This document shows, piece by piece, positions 26,739 to 35,529 of a stretch of 37,391 nucleotides of DNA. Where the stretch lies: positions 1-37,391 of the forward strand of contig NZ_ALMY01000086.1 of NCBI RefSeq assembly GCF_000440115.1. The letters are read 5' to 3'. Source of the DNA: Streptococcus suis YS56 (GTDB lineage Bacteria; Bacillota; Bacilli; Lactobacillales; Streptococcaceae). Within the stretch, counting starts at the first letter, position 1; each line of letters begins with the position of its first letter. The position numbers were made by a program, and so were the translations under genes. The notes under the pieces are model-generated. The model saw only the letters and a program-made list of their open reading frames with translations. It made no database searches and was not told the DNA's origin.

Positions 26739-28532
26739 ATGAAAAAGACAACAAAACTCTTTGCTCTAGCAGGTATTACTCTTTTATCTGCATCTGTTTT
26801 GGCAGCTTGTGGCTCTAAGTCATCTTCTAGCTCACAATCGCAAGAATTGTCATTCCCGTCAGAAGTGAAACAAGATGGTTCAGCTGTTGCGGACGCACAA
26901 TTGAAATATGCTTTGGTGTCAGCTACAACTTCATCAGGTCTCTTGATTGACGAATTGACTGAAAATACAATCGATTCAACATTTGGTGGAATGGTTGATA
27001 TTTCAATGTTCGGTTACGATGGAGATCGTAAGTTGGATGACTCAGGTCTTGCAAAAGCTGAGTTTGATGTAGAAGGTAAGAAGATCACTGTTAGCTTGAC
27101 TGGTAAAGACTACAAGTGGTCTGATGGTCAGCCATTTACTATCAATGACTACATCTTCACTATCAAGTCAATGGCAAGCAAGGACTATACTGGTGTCCGT
27201 TTTGATGACAAATTCTTGAACATTGAAGGTATGCAAGAGTTCGTAGATGGCAAAGCTGATGATATCTCAGGTTTGAAGAAAATCGACGACTACACAGTAG
27301 AATTGACTGTGAAAGAAATGTCTCCTTCTATGATGTATGCGGGTGGTGATGTACCTGCCTATATTCAACCAGAACACATCTATAAAGATATCCCAGTAGC
27401 AGATTGGGAAAAGAGCGAGTACTCACGTACTGCTAAGCTTGTAGGTATGGGTCCTTGGAAGATTAAGGAAATCGTAAACGGTGAGTCTATCACTTACGAA
27501 CCAAATGAATACTTCTTCAAAGGTACAAAACCAAAAACAAGCTCATTCAAGATCGATATCGTATCTCCAGATACAATTGTTTCTGAGATGAAAGCTGGTA
27601 ACTATGATATCGCAGATATGCCGGTAGATCAGTTGGATTCTTATAAAGATGCATCTAACTTGAATATCGTTGGTTCTTTGGATTCAGCTTACGAGTACAT
27701 TTCATTTAACCTTGGTAAATATGACGAGGCTGCAGGTAAAAACGTCATGGATGAAAATGCTAAGATGAATGATGTAAAACTTCGTCAAGCGATTGCCTAT
27801 GCGATTGATACCAAGACAGCGGGAGAGTCATTGTATAATGGTCTTTACCACCCTGCTAACTCATTGATTATCTCATTCTTCGGTGATATCCATGATTCTG
27901 AATTGGAAGGATACACATACGATCCAGAAAAAGCTAAGAAACTCTTGGATGAAGCTGGATATAAAGATACAAACGGTGATGGAATCCGTGAAGGTAAAGA
28001 TGGTAAAGAATTCAAGATTACCTTTGCAGCTCGTAAACGTACTGAAGCTAACGAAGCCCTTGTACAACAGTACATTGCTTGGTGGAAAGAAGTCGGCTTG
28101 AACGTTGAATTGTACACAGGTCGTACAGTTGAAATCAACTCATTCTACGATGCGATTCAAGCAAATGATCCTGCTATCGATATGTATGCTGGTGGATGGT
28201 CAACAGGTTTCGATCCAAACCCTACTGGACTTTGGGGAGAAGTTGCTCAGTTCAACATGTCACGTTTCGTATCTGAAGAAAATACAAAATTGTTGGATGC
28301 TATTAGCTCTACCGATTCATTCGATGAAGAAACAAACATCAAAAACTACAAAGCATGGCAACAATACGCTCATGAGCAAGCATTTGCGATTCCAACATTT
28401 GAGTCTGAGTCAATTACTGCGCTTAACAAACGCGTGAAAAACTATGATTCAAACTATGGTTCAGCTTCAGGTAAGGGTATTGCTCTTGAAAATATCGAAT
28501 TGACTGCTGACAAAGGTGTAGCTGCAGAATAA
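26739..28532 (+). CDS. oppA: Oligopeptide ABC transporter substrate-binding lipoprotein
   Basis: This surface lipoprotein captures peptides for the OppBCDF importer encoded downstream. The 597-residue protein has a lipoprotein signal with lipobox LAAC (C24 the lipidated residue), a Ser-rich linker, and a family-5 solute-binding domain (YTYDPEKAKKLLDEAGYKD is the typical motif). It has its own promoter and is followed by a strong terminator, which fits higher expression of the binding protein than of the membrane components. The exact peptide specificity and the best name (oppA, appA or amiA) cannot be decided from sequence. Confidence 0.9.
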   Translation: MKKTTKLFALAGITLLSASVLAACGSKSSSSSQSQELSFPSEVKQDGSAVADAQLKYALVSATTSSGLLIDELTENTIDSTFGGMVDISMFGYDGDRKLDDSGLAKAEFDVEGKKITVSLTGKDYKWSDGQPFTINDYIFTIKSMASKDYTGVRFDDKFLNIEGMQEFVDGKADDISGLKKIDDYTVELTVKEMSPSMMYAGGDVPAYIQPEHIYKDIPVADWEKSEYSRTAKLVGMGPWKIKEIVNGESITYEPNEYFFKGTKPKTSSFKIDIVSPDTIVSEMKAGNYDIADMPVDQLDSYKDASNLNIVGSLDSAYEYISFNLGKYDEAAGKNVMDENAKMNDVKLRQAIAYAIDTKTAGESLYNGLYHPANSLIISFFGDIHDSELEGYTYDPEKAKKLLDEAGYKDTNGDGIREGKDGKEFKITFAARKRTEANEALVQQYIAWWKEVGLNVELYTGRTVEINSFYDAIQANDPAIDMYAGGWSTGFDPNPTGLWGEVAQFNMSRFVSEENTKLLDAISSTDSFDEETNIKNYKAWQQYAHEQAFAIPTFESESITALNKRVKNYDSNYGSASGKGIALENIELTADKGVAAE

Positions 28533-28551
28533 TATTAGCAGATAACAATAG

Positions 28552-28589
28552 AATCTGAAAAAGCCAACTTGGTTGGCTTTTTTCAGATT
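28552..28589 (+). terminator. Terminator between oppA and oppDFBC
   Basis: A 16-bp stem, AATCTGAAAAAGCCAA pairing with TTGGCTTTTTTCAGATT with one bulged T, loop CTTGG, with a T run inside the right arm. It would end most oppA transcripts. Confidence 0.8.
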
Positions 28590-28593
28590 GCTA

Positions 28594-28622
28594 TTGGAAT
28601 TTTCAGATAATTATGGTATAGT
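28594..28622 (+). promoter_or_regulatory. Promoter of oppDFBC overlapped by a CodY box
   Basis: TTGGAA (28594-28599), a 17-base spacer and TATAGT (28617-28622) preceded by TGG. Between the boxes AATTTTCAGATAATT (28598-28612) matches the CodY consensus at 14 of 15 positions. Bound CodY would block RNA polymerase directly, linking peptide import to amino acid supply. Confidence 0.8.
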
Positions 28623-28635
28623 AGAACCAGTACAC

Positions 28636-28657
28636 AAAAATGATATATATCATTTTT
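28636..28657. promoter_or_regulatory. Perfect 22-base palindrome in the oppD leader
   Basis: AAAAATGATAT followed by its exact complement ATATCATTTTT. It starts about 14 bases after the -10 box, so it lies at or just after the transcript start, a fitting place for an operator. The remaining 130 bases to oppD show no gene or clear RNA fold. Confidence 0.5.
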
Positions 28658-28805
28658 GAATATTTAGTAAACGTTATCAAACTCTATATGGACTTGGTAG
28701 GTTTGTTAAAGAAGATTTAAAAAGGTCACTTTCCACATACCGAAAGGTACTTGACTTGAACGATGAATGAAGTTGGGATAGCTGACGAACAAAGGAGGAA
28801 AAAGC

Positions 28806-29804
28806 GTGGCTACTGAAAAACCGCTTTTAGACATTAAGGATTTACACGTTGGATTCCGCATTGGAGATGATTATTTTGATGCAGTCGATGGTGTTGATAT
28901 TTCCTTACAAAAGAATGAAATTTTAGCAATTGTTGGGGAATCTGGCTGTGGTAAGTCAACGTTGGCAACAACTATTATGGGTTTGCACAATCCATTGAAT
29001 ACTAAAATTACAGGCAGCATCCAGTACAATGATATGGAATTGATTGGAATGGATGAGGCTAAGTATAACACAGTACGTGGTAACGATATTGGTATGATTT
29101 TCCAGGATCCCTTGGCTTCTTTAAATCCATTGATGACCATTGGTGCCCAGATTGATGAGGCGCTTTTCTACCATACAGATTTGGATGCCAATGCCCGTAC
29201 GGAGCGTGTTTTGGAATTGTTGGCTCAAGTAGGTATTCCGAATCCTAAGCGTACCTTTAAGCAGTATCCCCATGAACTTTCAGGTGGTATGCGTCAGCGT
29301 ATTATTATTGCAATGGCTCTTTCTTGTAAGCCACCAATTATTATTGCCGATGAGCCAACGACAGCCTTGGACGTTACCATTCAGGCGCAGATTTTGGACC
29401 TTTTGAATGATATTCAGGCTGAAACAGGTTCAGGTATTATCTTGATTACCCACGATTTGGGTGTAGTAGCAGAAACGGCAGACCGTGTAGCAGTTATGTA
29501 TGGTGGTCAGTTTGTCGAAGTAGCTCCCGTTGAGGAACTCTTTACCAATCCAAAACACCCATATACTCGTTCACTCTTGAAGTCAAATCCACAATCTGGT
29601 AGTGAAGGTGGCGAATTGCACGTTATTGATGGAATTGTACCGCCAATTACGAAGATGTTGCGTAAGGGTTGTCGTTTTGCACCACGTATTCCATGGATTG
29701 ATGCAGCAGCTCATGAAGAAAATCCAGTGATGCATGAGATTGGTCCTGACCATTTTGTGCGTTGTACATGTCATGAGACATTCTATTTTGAAGGGGAGGC
29801 CTAA
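28806..29804 (+). CDS. oppD: Oligopeptide ABC transporter ATP-binding protein OppD
   Basis: First of two ATPases powering the peptide importer. The 332-residue protein has Walker A GESGCGKST, signature LSGGMRQRI, Walker B IIIADEPTTALD and the C-terminal oligopeptide extension with GCRFAPR and RCTCHE. Family members often have four cysteines there, and a [4Fe-4S] cluster has been seen in related proteins; here the usual RCP is RIP, leaving three. The GTG at 28806 follows AAAGGAGG. Two bases separate the stop from oppF. Confidence 0.93.
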   Translation: MATEKPLLDIKDLHVGFRIGDDYFDAVDGVDISLQKNEILAIVGESGCGKSTLATTIMGLHNPLNTKITGSIQYNDMELIGMDEAKYNTVRGNDIGMIFQDPLASLNPLMTIGAQIDEALFYHTDLDANARTERVLELLAQVGIPNPKRTFKQYPHELSGGMRQRIIIAMALSCKPPIIIADEPTTALDVTIQAQILDLLNDIQAETGSGIILITHDLGVVAETADRVAVMYGGQFVEVAPVEELFTNPKHPYTRSLLKSNPQSGSEGGELHVIDGIVPPITKMLRKGCRFAPRIPWIDAAAHEENPVMHEIGPDHFVRCTCHETFYFEGEA

Positions 29805-29806
29805 TA

Positions 29807-30748
29807 GTGGGATTTATTGAAGTAAAAGATTTAAAAGTCCATTATCCAATTCGTAGTGGCTTCTTTAACCGTGTCACAGACCATGTCTACGCTGTAGATG
29901 GTGTAAATATTGAAATTGAAGAAGGTAAGACCTATGGCTTGGTTGGTGAATCAGGTTCAGGTAAATCAACAATCGGTAAGGCAATTATTGGTTTGGAACG
30001 TGCTACTTCAGGACAAATCATCTATGAGGGGCAAAATGTAACCAATAAATCACGTGGTAAAAAAGGAAACTTCAACCGCGATGTGCAGATGATTTTCCAA
30101 GATTCACTTTCTAGTTTCAACCCTAAAAAGCGTATTTTAGATATCATTGCAGAGCCTATTCGTAACTTTGACCGTCTGTCTCCAGATGAGGAAAAGAAAA
30201 AGGTTCTTCAATTATTGGATACGATTGGTCTAAATGAAGAAGCTTTAATTAAATATCCGCATGAGTTTTCTGGTGGTCAGCGTCAGCGTATCGGCGTAGC
30301 ACGTGCCTTGGCAAGCAATCCTCGTTTGATTATTGCCGATGAGCCTGTTTCTGCCCTAGACTTGTCTGTTCAAGCGCAGGTCTTGAACTATATGAAACGC
30401 ATCCAGGATGAGTTCAAACTCAGTTATCTATTTATTTCCCATGACCTTGGCGTAGTGCAACATATGTGTGATGAGTTGTTCATCATGTATCGTGGTCGTT
30501 TCGTAGAAACGGGAAATAAAAACGATATTTATAATAATCCACAGCATATCTACACTAAACGTCTCTTGTCAGCTATTCCGTCCATTGATCCAGTGAATCG
30601 CTTGAAAAATAAAGAGAAGCGTTTGGCTGCAGAGAAGGAATATCAAGAGAAACAAGGTCAGTACTATGATGAAAACGGTCGTGTATATGATTTGAAAGCC
30701 TTCTCGGCAACTCATCAGGTAGCCCTTCCAGAAGGAGGTAAGAACTAA
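29807..30748 (+). CDS. oppF: Oligopeptide ABC transporter ATP-binding protein OppF
   Basis: Second ATPase of the peptide importer, pairing with OppD. The 313-residue protein has Walker A GESGSGKST, signature FSGGQRQRI and Walker B LIIADEPVSALD. The C-terminal tail (KNKEKRLAAEKEYQEKQGQ) is charged and, as usual for OppF, lacks the cysteines. The GTG start at 29807 follows GGGGAGG. oppB begins one base after the stop. Confidence 0.93.
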   Translation: MGFIEVKDLKVHYPIRSGFFNRVTDHVYAVDGVNIEIEEGKTYGLVGESGSGKSTIGKAIIGLERATSGQIIYEGQNVTNKSRGKKGNFNRDVQMIFQDSLSSFNPKKRILDIIAEPIRNFDRLSPDEEKKKVLQLLDTIGLNEEALIKYPHEFSGGQRQRIGVARALASNPRLIIADEPVSALDLSVQAQVLNYMKRIQDEFKLSYLFISHDLGVVQHMCDELFIMYRGRFVETGNKNDIYNNPQHIYTKRLLSAIPSIDPVNRLKNKEKRLAAEKEYQEKQGQYYDENGRVYDLKAFSATHQVALPEGGKN

Positions 30749-30749
30749 G

Positions 30750-31706
30750 ATGTGGAAAACAATATTACGTCGTTTACTCATGATGATTCCTCAGATTATC
30801 ATTCTGAGTGTCATTGCTTTCTTTGTAGCGAAAATGATGCCTGGTGATCCATTTACCGGTATGATTGACCCTAATATCGACCCTGCTATTATCGAACAGA
30901 AACGTATTGCAGCCGGATATTATGATCCAATCCATATCCAGTATTTCCGCTGGGTTGGTAATCTTTTGCAAGGTGATTTCGGTCAAAGTATTCTCTTTAA
31001 ACAACCGGTTATTGATGTTATTATGCAACGTTTGAATAACACGATTTGGTTATCGTTGTTGACCATGGTTTTGACCTATGCTATTGCTCTTCCATTGGGG
31101 ATGATTGCGGGACGCTATCAAAACTCAATTGCAGATAAAATCATTGGAGTATATAACTTCCTAACGTTTTCAACTCCAACATTTGTATTTGCTATTCTTA
31201 TGTTGTGGTTGTTTGGTTTTACTTTAGGTTGGTTCCCAACGCGTGGATCAGTTGGCGGAGATGTGGAAGGTTTGTCACTTATCCTTAGTCGTCTACACCA
31301 TATGATTTTGCCGGCTATTACGATGGCGATTTTGTCAACAACAGTTACTATCCAATATCTTCGTACAGGTATTATTGATGCCAAGAGCCAGGACTATGTC
31401 CGTACAGCTCGTGCTAAAGGTGTGCCTGAACGCGTGGTGTACAACCGTCACATTTTCCGTAACTCTATTTTGCCTATTGCATCATTCTTGGGTTACGAAT
31501 TGACAGGTTTGATTGGTGGATCGATCTTCATCGAAAATATCTTTACCTATCCTGGTATTGGTCAATTGTTCTTCAACTCTATCTCAAGCCGTGATTACAG
31601 TGTCATCTTGGCCCTCTTGTTAATCTTTGGTATGGGAACTTTGTTGGGAACCTTGATTTCAGATATTATCATGAGTATTGTAGACCCACGTATCCGTGTG
31701 AAATAG
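30750..31706 (+). CDS. oppB: Oligopeptide ABC transporter permease OppB
   Basis: First of the two channel-forming subunits. The 318-residue integral membrane protein has six predicted membrane segments, the N-terminal OppB-type start (MWKTILRRLLMMIPQIIILS) and the cytoplasmic EAA loop that contacts the ATPase (YVRTARAKGVPERVVYNRHI). AAGGAGG lies correctly before the ATG. It is followed 13 bases later by oppC. Confidence 0.93.
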   Translation: MWKTILRRLLMMIPQIIILSVIAFFVAKMMPGDPFTGMIDPNIDPAIIEQKRIAAGYYDPIHIQYFRWVGNLLQGDFGQSILFKQPVIDVIMQRLNNTIWLSLLTMVLTYAIALPLGMIAGRYQNSIADKIIGVYNFLTFSTPTFVFAILMLWLFGFTLGWFPTRGSVGGDVEGLSLILSRLHHMILPAITMAILSTTVTIQYLRTGIIDAKSQDYVRTARAKGVPERVVYNRHIFRNSILPIASFLGYELTGLIGGSIFIENIFTYPGIGQLFFNSISSRDYSVILALLLIFGMGTLLGTLISDIIMSIVDPRIRVK

Positions 31707-31719
31707 AAGGAGGAGTAAG

Positions 31720-32622
31720 GTGAGTAAAGAAAATAAAAAACAAGTACAATCAGCTTCAACTCCTCCAGGTGGTTTTCGTGTCATTGCACGAGAATTTATG
31801 AAGGATAAGCTGGCTTTGACTTCATTGATTATCTTGGTAACAGTTCTTTTAGGTGTTTTCATTGGAGCTTTGATTTTAGATCAAGAACAAGTGATGAAAG
31901 TCAACCTCTTAGGACGTTACTTGGAACCAGGTGTTGATGGTTATATCTTAGGAACCGATGAAGGTGGTAAAGATATCTTTGGCCAATTGATTATCGGTGC
32001 TCGTAATTCAATTATTATCGGTTTTACCATTACGATTATTACTAGTATTGTTGGTATCTCAGTTGGTCTAATCTCAGGTTATTATGGTGGTCGTTTAGAC
32101 GGTTTCTTAATGCGAATTGTAGATTTCATTATGATTTTGCCAGTAACCATGCTTATTATTGTTTTTGTAACAGTTATCAAAAACTATACCATCTATCACT
32201 TTATTTTGATCATGAGTGCCTTTTATTGGACAGCCAAGGCTCGTCTCTTCCGTACAAGAACCTTGTCAGAAGCGAGCTTGGATTATGTCAATGCATCCAA
32301 AACACTTGGAACAAGCGACTTTATGATTATGTTCCGTGAAATTCTGCCAAACTTGAGTTCATTGATTATCGTTAACTTGACACTCAACTTTGCAGGTAAT
32401 ATCGGTATTGAAACCTCATTGACTTATCTTGGATTTGGTCTTCCATCGACTGTCCCAAGTTTGGGTACCTTGATTTCAAATGCCCGTAACGCGGATATCT
32501 TGGAAAACAAGACTTGGATTTGGTTGCCAGCAGCCATCTTCATCTTGGTCATGATGCTTTGTATCAACTATGTCGGCCAAGCCTTCCAACGTGCTGCCGA
32601 TGCCAAACAACGTTTGGGTTAA
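31720..32622 (+). CDS. oppC: Oligopeptide ABC transporter permease OppC
   Basis: Second channel subunit, partner of OppB. The 300-residue protein has a cytoplasmic N-terminus, six membrane segments and the EAA loop YVNASKTLGTSDFMIMFREI. The GTG start at 31720 follows AAGGAGG. The gene order D-F-B-C matches the opp operon of Lactococcus. The 332-bp gap after it holds a repeat and a terminator-like hairpin. Confidence 0.93.
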   Translation: MSKENKKQVQSASTPPGGFRVIAREFMKDKLALTSLIILVTVLLGVFIGALILDQEQVMKVNLLGRYLEPGVDGYILGTDEGGKDIFGQLIIGARNSIIIGFTITIITSIVGISVGLISGYYGGRLDGFLMRIVDFIMILPVTMLIIVFVTVIKNYTIYHFILIMSAFYWTAKARLFRTRTLSEASLDYVNASKTLGTSDFMIMFREILPNLSSLIIVNLTLNFAGNIGIETSLTYLGFGLPSTVPSLGTLISNARNADILENKTWIWLPAAIFILVMMLCINYVGQAFQRAADAKQRLG

Positions 32623-32633
32623 ACAAATATATA

Positions 32634-32865
32634 AGAGGCTGGGCAAAAAGCCCAGCTCCACTACTCAGAGTTCGTGTCAACATCTCAGCGCAGTGGTTGA
32701 TTGGGTTTAACAGTCCAGTGGACTGTTAAAGGTTGGAGATAAGATTTGCAAAGCAAATCACAACAGTTCGTGTTTCACAGTCCAAATCTGACCTAATCAA
32801 CTGTGCGGGGGTGGGAAAACGAACTCTTTTTTAGACTAGTCGAGTTCTTTCCCGCTCCCTTTTTC
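32634..32865. repeat. Dispersed hairpin repeat, copy 2, after oppC
   Basis: It starts AGAGGCTGGGC like the copy at 19098, forms a GCTGGGC/GCCCAGC hairpin (32638-32656), then TTTAACAGTCC/GGACTGTTAAA and GATTTGC/GCAAATC hairpins, and ends in the terminator-like stem at 32806. It is longer than copy 1 (about 232 versus 141 bp). No gene is present. Confidence 0.65.
32806..32865 (+). terminator. Terminator-like stem ending the opp operon
   Basis: An imperfect stem (GGGGTGGGAAAACGAACTC with GAGTTCTTTCCCGCTCCC) followed by TTTTT. It is part of the dispersed repeat but would end the oppDFBC transcript. Confidence 0.65.
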
Positions 32866-32894
32866 TGTACATTTCAGCTGTCACAAGCTTGTTT

Positions 32895-32923
32895 TTTACA
32901 GAATTTAGAAAATATGGTAAAAT
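32895..32923 (+). promoter_or_regulatory. Promoter of the Asp23-fakA operon
   Basis: TTTACA (5 of 6), a 17-base spacer and TAAAAT preceded by TGG. GAGGTAAGG precedes the ATG at 32955. Confidence 0.75.
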
Positions 32924-32954
32924 GGAGTGATAAAACTATTTGAGGTAAGGAATT

Positions 32955-33320
32955 ATGACTGTAAAAATCAATACAAAAGACGGCCAGATTGAATTGACTG
33001 ATGACGTGATTGCCACAGTTGTCGGTGGGGCTACGACCGAAATTTTTGGTGTTGTGGGTATGGCTAGTAAGTCTGCGATTAAGGATAATTTTCAGGCTCT
33101 ATTGCGTAAAGAAAATTATTCCAAAGGTGTTGTTATTAAGACCTTGGAAGATGGTCGCATTGCAGTCGATGTTTACACTGTTATGAGCTACGGTGTGAAA
33201 ATCAGTGAAGTATCTCGCAATATCCAAGAACGTGTGAAATTCAACTTGGAAAATCAATTAGGTATCTCTGTTGATGCCGTTAATGTTTTTATCCAGAATA
33301 TTAAAGTCGTAGGAGAATAA
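32955..33320 (+). CDS. Asp23/Gls24 family envelope stress protein
   Basis: This 121-residue protein of the Asp23 (YloU-like) family opens with MTVKINTKDGQIELTDDVIATVVGGAT and ends in the conserved VNVFIQNIKVVGE. Members are membrane-proximal proteins tied to envelope stress, and this small form is commonly the gene before fakA. It is two bases from fakA with AGGAG shared at the junction. Confidence 0.9.
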   Translation: MTVKINTKDGQIELTDDVIATVVGGATTEIFGVVGMASKSAIKDNFQALLRKENYSKGVVIKTLEDGRIAVDVYTVMSYGVKISEVSRNIQERVKFNLENQLGISVDAVNVFIQNIKVVGE

Positions 33321-33322
33321 TT

Positions 33323-34987
33323 GTGTCTAAAATTACTACTAGTTTATTTCAAGAAATGGTGCAGGCGGCATCAACTCGTCTAAATAAACAGGCCGAATAT
33401 GTGAACTCACTCAATGTTTTCCCAGTTCCAGATGGGGATACTGGTACCAACATGGGGATGACTATTACCAATGGTGCTAAAGAAGTGGCAGATAAGTCTG
33501 CTTCTACTGTTGGAGAAGTTGCGCAAATTCTTTCTAAGGGCTTGTTGATGGGAGCTCGTGGAAACTCAGGTGTTATTACGTCGCAATTGTTCCGCGGTTT
33601 TGGTCAATCTGTTAAAGGCAAGGTTGAATTGGACGGTAAGGATTTGGCGCAAGCCTTTCAACATGGTGTAGAAGTGGCTTATAAAGCCGTAATGAAACCA
33701 GTTGAAGGTACCATTTTGACGGTTTCTCGTGGCGCAGCCACTGCCGCTTTGAAAAAGGCAGAAGAGACTGATGATGCGGTTGAGGTCATGCGTGCCACTC
33801 TTGACGGTGCCAACCGTGCCCTCAAGAAAACACCTGAGATGCTTCCAGTCTTGAAAGAGGTTGGGGTTGTCGATTCAGGTGGTCAAGGTCTTGTTTATAT
33901 TTACGAAGGCTTCCTGTCAGCTCTGACAGGCGAGTACATTGCTTCAGAAGATTTTGAAGCGACACCAGCTGTCATGTCTGAGATGATCAATGCAGAACAC
34001 CACAAGTCAGTTGCTGGTCATGTAGCGACTGAGGATATTACTTTTGGTTACTGTACAGAAATCATGGTAGCTCTTCGCCAAGGCCCTACTTACGTCAAGG
34101 ACTTTGATTATGAAGAATTCCGCAACTATCTGAATGACCTTGGGGATTCCCTCCTTGTGGTCAACGATGATGAAATCGTTAAAGTCCATGTCCATACAGA
34201 AGATCCAGGTTTGGTCATGCAAGCGGGTCTTCAATACGGTAGCTTGGTCAAGGTAAAAGTGGACAATATGCGTGAGCAACATGAAGCTCAGGTTGAGAAA
34301 GAAGAAAGTTTCCAAAAACCGGCTGAACAAAAAGAGTATGCTATTATTGCGGTAGCTGCTGGGGAAGGTTTGACAGAAATCTTCAAATCACAAGGCGTTG
34401 ATTATGTGATTTCAGGTGGTCAGACTATGAACCCATCAACAGAAGATTTTGTCAATGCTATTGAATTGGTCAATGCCCGTAATGTCATCTTGTTGCCAAA
34501 CAACAAGAACATCTTGATGGCGGCTCAGACGGCTGCTGAGGTTGCAGAAGTTGCGGTTAAGGTTGTGGAAACCAAGACCCTGCCACAAGGGTTCACTAGC
34601 TTGCTTGCCTTTGACCCAAGTCGTGATTTGGAAAGCAACTTTGAAGCCATGACGGCATCTCTCGCAGAGGTGAAAAGCGGTAGCGTGACAACTGCAGTCC
34701 GTGACACAACCATCGATGGTCTTGAAATCCATGAAAATGACAACCTTGGTATGGTTGATGGTAAGATTGTGGTTTCTAATCCAGATATGATGGAGACGCT
34801 TGTTGCTACATTTGAGAAAATGCTCGATGAAGACAGCGAAATCGTGACGATTTATATCGGTGAAGATGGTAATGAAGAATTGGCTCAAACTCTTGCTGAG
34901 CAGCTAGAAGAACAATTTGAAGATGTCGAGGTCGAAATCCATCAAGGAAATCAACCGGTCTATCCATATCTTTTCAGCGTAGAATAA
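33323..34987 (+). CDS. fakA: Fatty acid kinase catalytic subunit FakA (DAK2 domain)
   Basis: FakA phosphorylates exogenous fatty acids held by FakB proteins so they can enter phospholipid synthesis. The 554-residue protein has an N-terminal DAK2/DhaL domain with Mg-ATP ligands in NVFPVPDGDTGTNMGMT (D37, D39), the MGARGNSGVI stretch, and a C-terminal DegV-like FakB-binding part. The start is a GTG at 33323 after AGGAGAATAATT. It is co-transcribed with the Asp23 gene and ends at a terminator. Confidence 0.94.
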   Translation: MSKITTSLFQEMVQAASTRLNKQAEYVNSLNVFPVPDGDTGTNMGMTITNGAKEVADKSASTVGEVAQILSKGLLMGARGNSGVITSQLFRGFGQSVKGKVELDGKDLAQAFQHGVEVAYKAVMKPVEGTILTVSRGAATAALKKAEETDDAVEVMRATLDGANRALKKTPEMLPVLKEVGVVDSGGQGLVYIYEGFLSALTGEYIASEDFEATPAVMSEMINAEHHKSVAGHVATEDITFGYCTEIMVALRQGPTYVKDFDYEEFRNYLNDLGDSLLVVNDDEIVKVHVHTEDPGLVMQAGLQYGSLVKVKVDNMREQHEAQVEKEESFQKPAEQKEYAIIAVAAGEGLTEIFKSQGVDYVISGGQTMNPSTEDFVNAIELVNARNVILLPNNKNILMAAQTAAEVAEVAVKVVETKTLPQGFTSLLAFDPSRDLESNFEAMTASLAEVKSGSVTTAVRDTTIDGLEIHENDNLGMVDGKIVVSNPDMMETLVATFEKMLDEDSEIVTIYIGEDGNEELAQTLAEQLEEQFEDVEVEIHQGNQPVYPYLFSVE

Positions 34988-34989
34988 AC

Positions 34990-35020
34990 AAAATCGCAGG
35001 CTCTGGCTTGCGATTTTTTT
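34990..35020 (+). terminator. Terminator after fakA
   Basis: AAAATCGCA/TGCGATTTT stem of 9 bp with a ten-base loop, then further T. It starts three bases after the fakA stop. Confidence 0.8.
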
Positions 35021-35052
35021 CTATCGATTTGTCTACAAATTCCAGTAGACCT

Positions 35053-35081
35053 ATGACAAAGCTAGATGGCTATGGTATAAT
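35053..35081 (+). promoter_or_regulatory. Promoter of the tsaE-GNAT-LCP operon
   Basis: ATGACA (5 of 6 to TTGACA), a 17-base spacer and a perfect TATAAT (35076-35081) with TGG before it. The expected transcript start is at or next to the A of the ATG at 35089. Confidence 0.75.
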
Positions 35082-35088
35082 GATAGAC

Positions 35089-35529
35089 ATGTATAGTCAT
35101 AATGAAAATGAATTGATTGCCATTGGTGAGAGAATTGGAAAAGCCTGTAAGCCAAATCAAGTTTTAGTATTATCAGGGGATTTGGGTGCTGGGAAAACAA
35201 CTCTGACCAAGGGTTTGGCCAAGGGTTTAAAAATTGAACAGATGATTAAGAGTCCTACTTATACGATTGTTCGAGAGTATGAGGGGACCATGCCACTCTA
35301 TCACTTAGATGTTTATCGAATTGGAGATGATCCTGACTCGATTGATTTGGATGATTTTCTCTATGGAGGTGGTCTAACGGTTATCGAGTGGGGAGAATTA
35401 CTGGATGTCAGTCTATTTGATGACTATTTGCTCATTCGTATAGAGAAAGAGGGAGATGGTCGACGATTGACAGTCGAATCTCATGGGGCTCAAAGTAGCG
35501 ATTTAGCGAAGGAGTTCCAAAATGTCTGA
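35089..35529 (+). CDS. tsaE: tRNA threonylcarbamoyladenosine biosynthesis ATPase TsaE
   Basis: TsaE works with TsaB and TsaD to make t6A37 in tRNAs reading ANN codons. The 146-residue protein has Walker A GDLGAGKTT at residues 30-38, then SPTYTIVREYEG, YHLDVYRIG and the VIEWGE motif. A frame open from 35008 overlaps the fakA terminator and is not credible. Family members start with MY as here. The ATG at 35089 lies seven bases after the -10 box with no Shine-Dalgarno, so the mRNA is predicted to be leaderless. It overlaps the next gene by eight bases. Confidence 0.93.
   Translation: MYSHNENELIAIGERIGKACKPNQVLVLSGDLGAGKTTLTKGLAKGLKIEQMIKSPTYTIVREYEGTMPLYHLDVYRIGDDPDSIDLDDFLYGGGLTVIEWGELLDVSLFDDYLLIRIEKEGDGRRLTVESHGAQSSDLAKEFQNV

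Noticed and set aside
28623..28805. Riboswitch in the oppD leader
   Set aside because: No known riboswitch motif or expression-platform hairpin with a T run was found; only the 22-base palindrome stands out.
34436..34888. A 150-codon frame on the minus strand inside fakA
   Set aside because: It is antisense to a well-conserved gene, rich in Cys and His as shadow frames are, and has no promoter or ribosome binding site.
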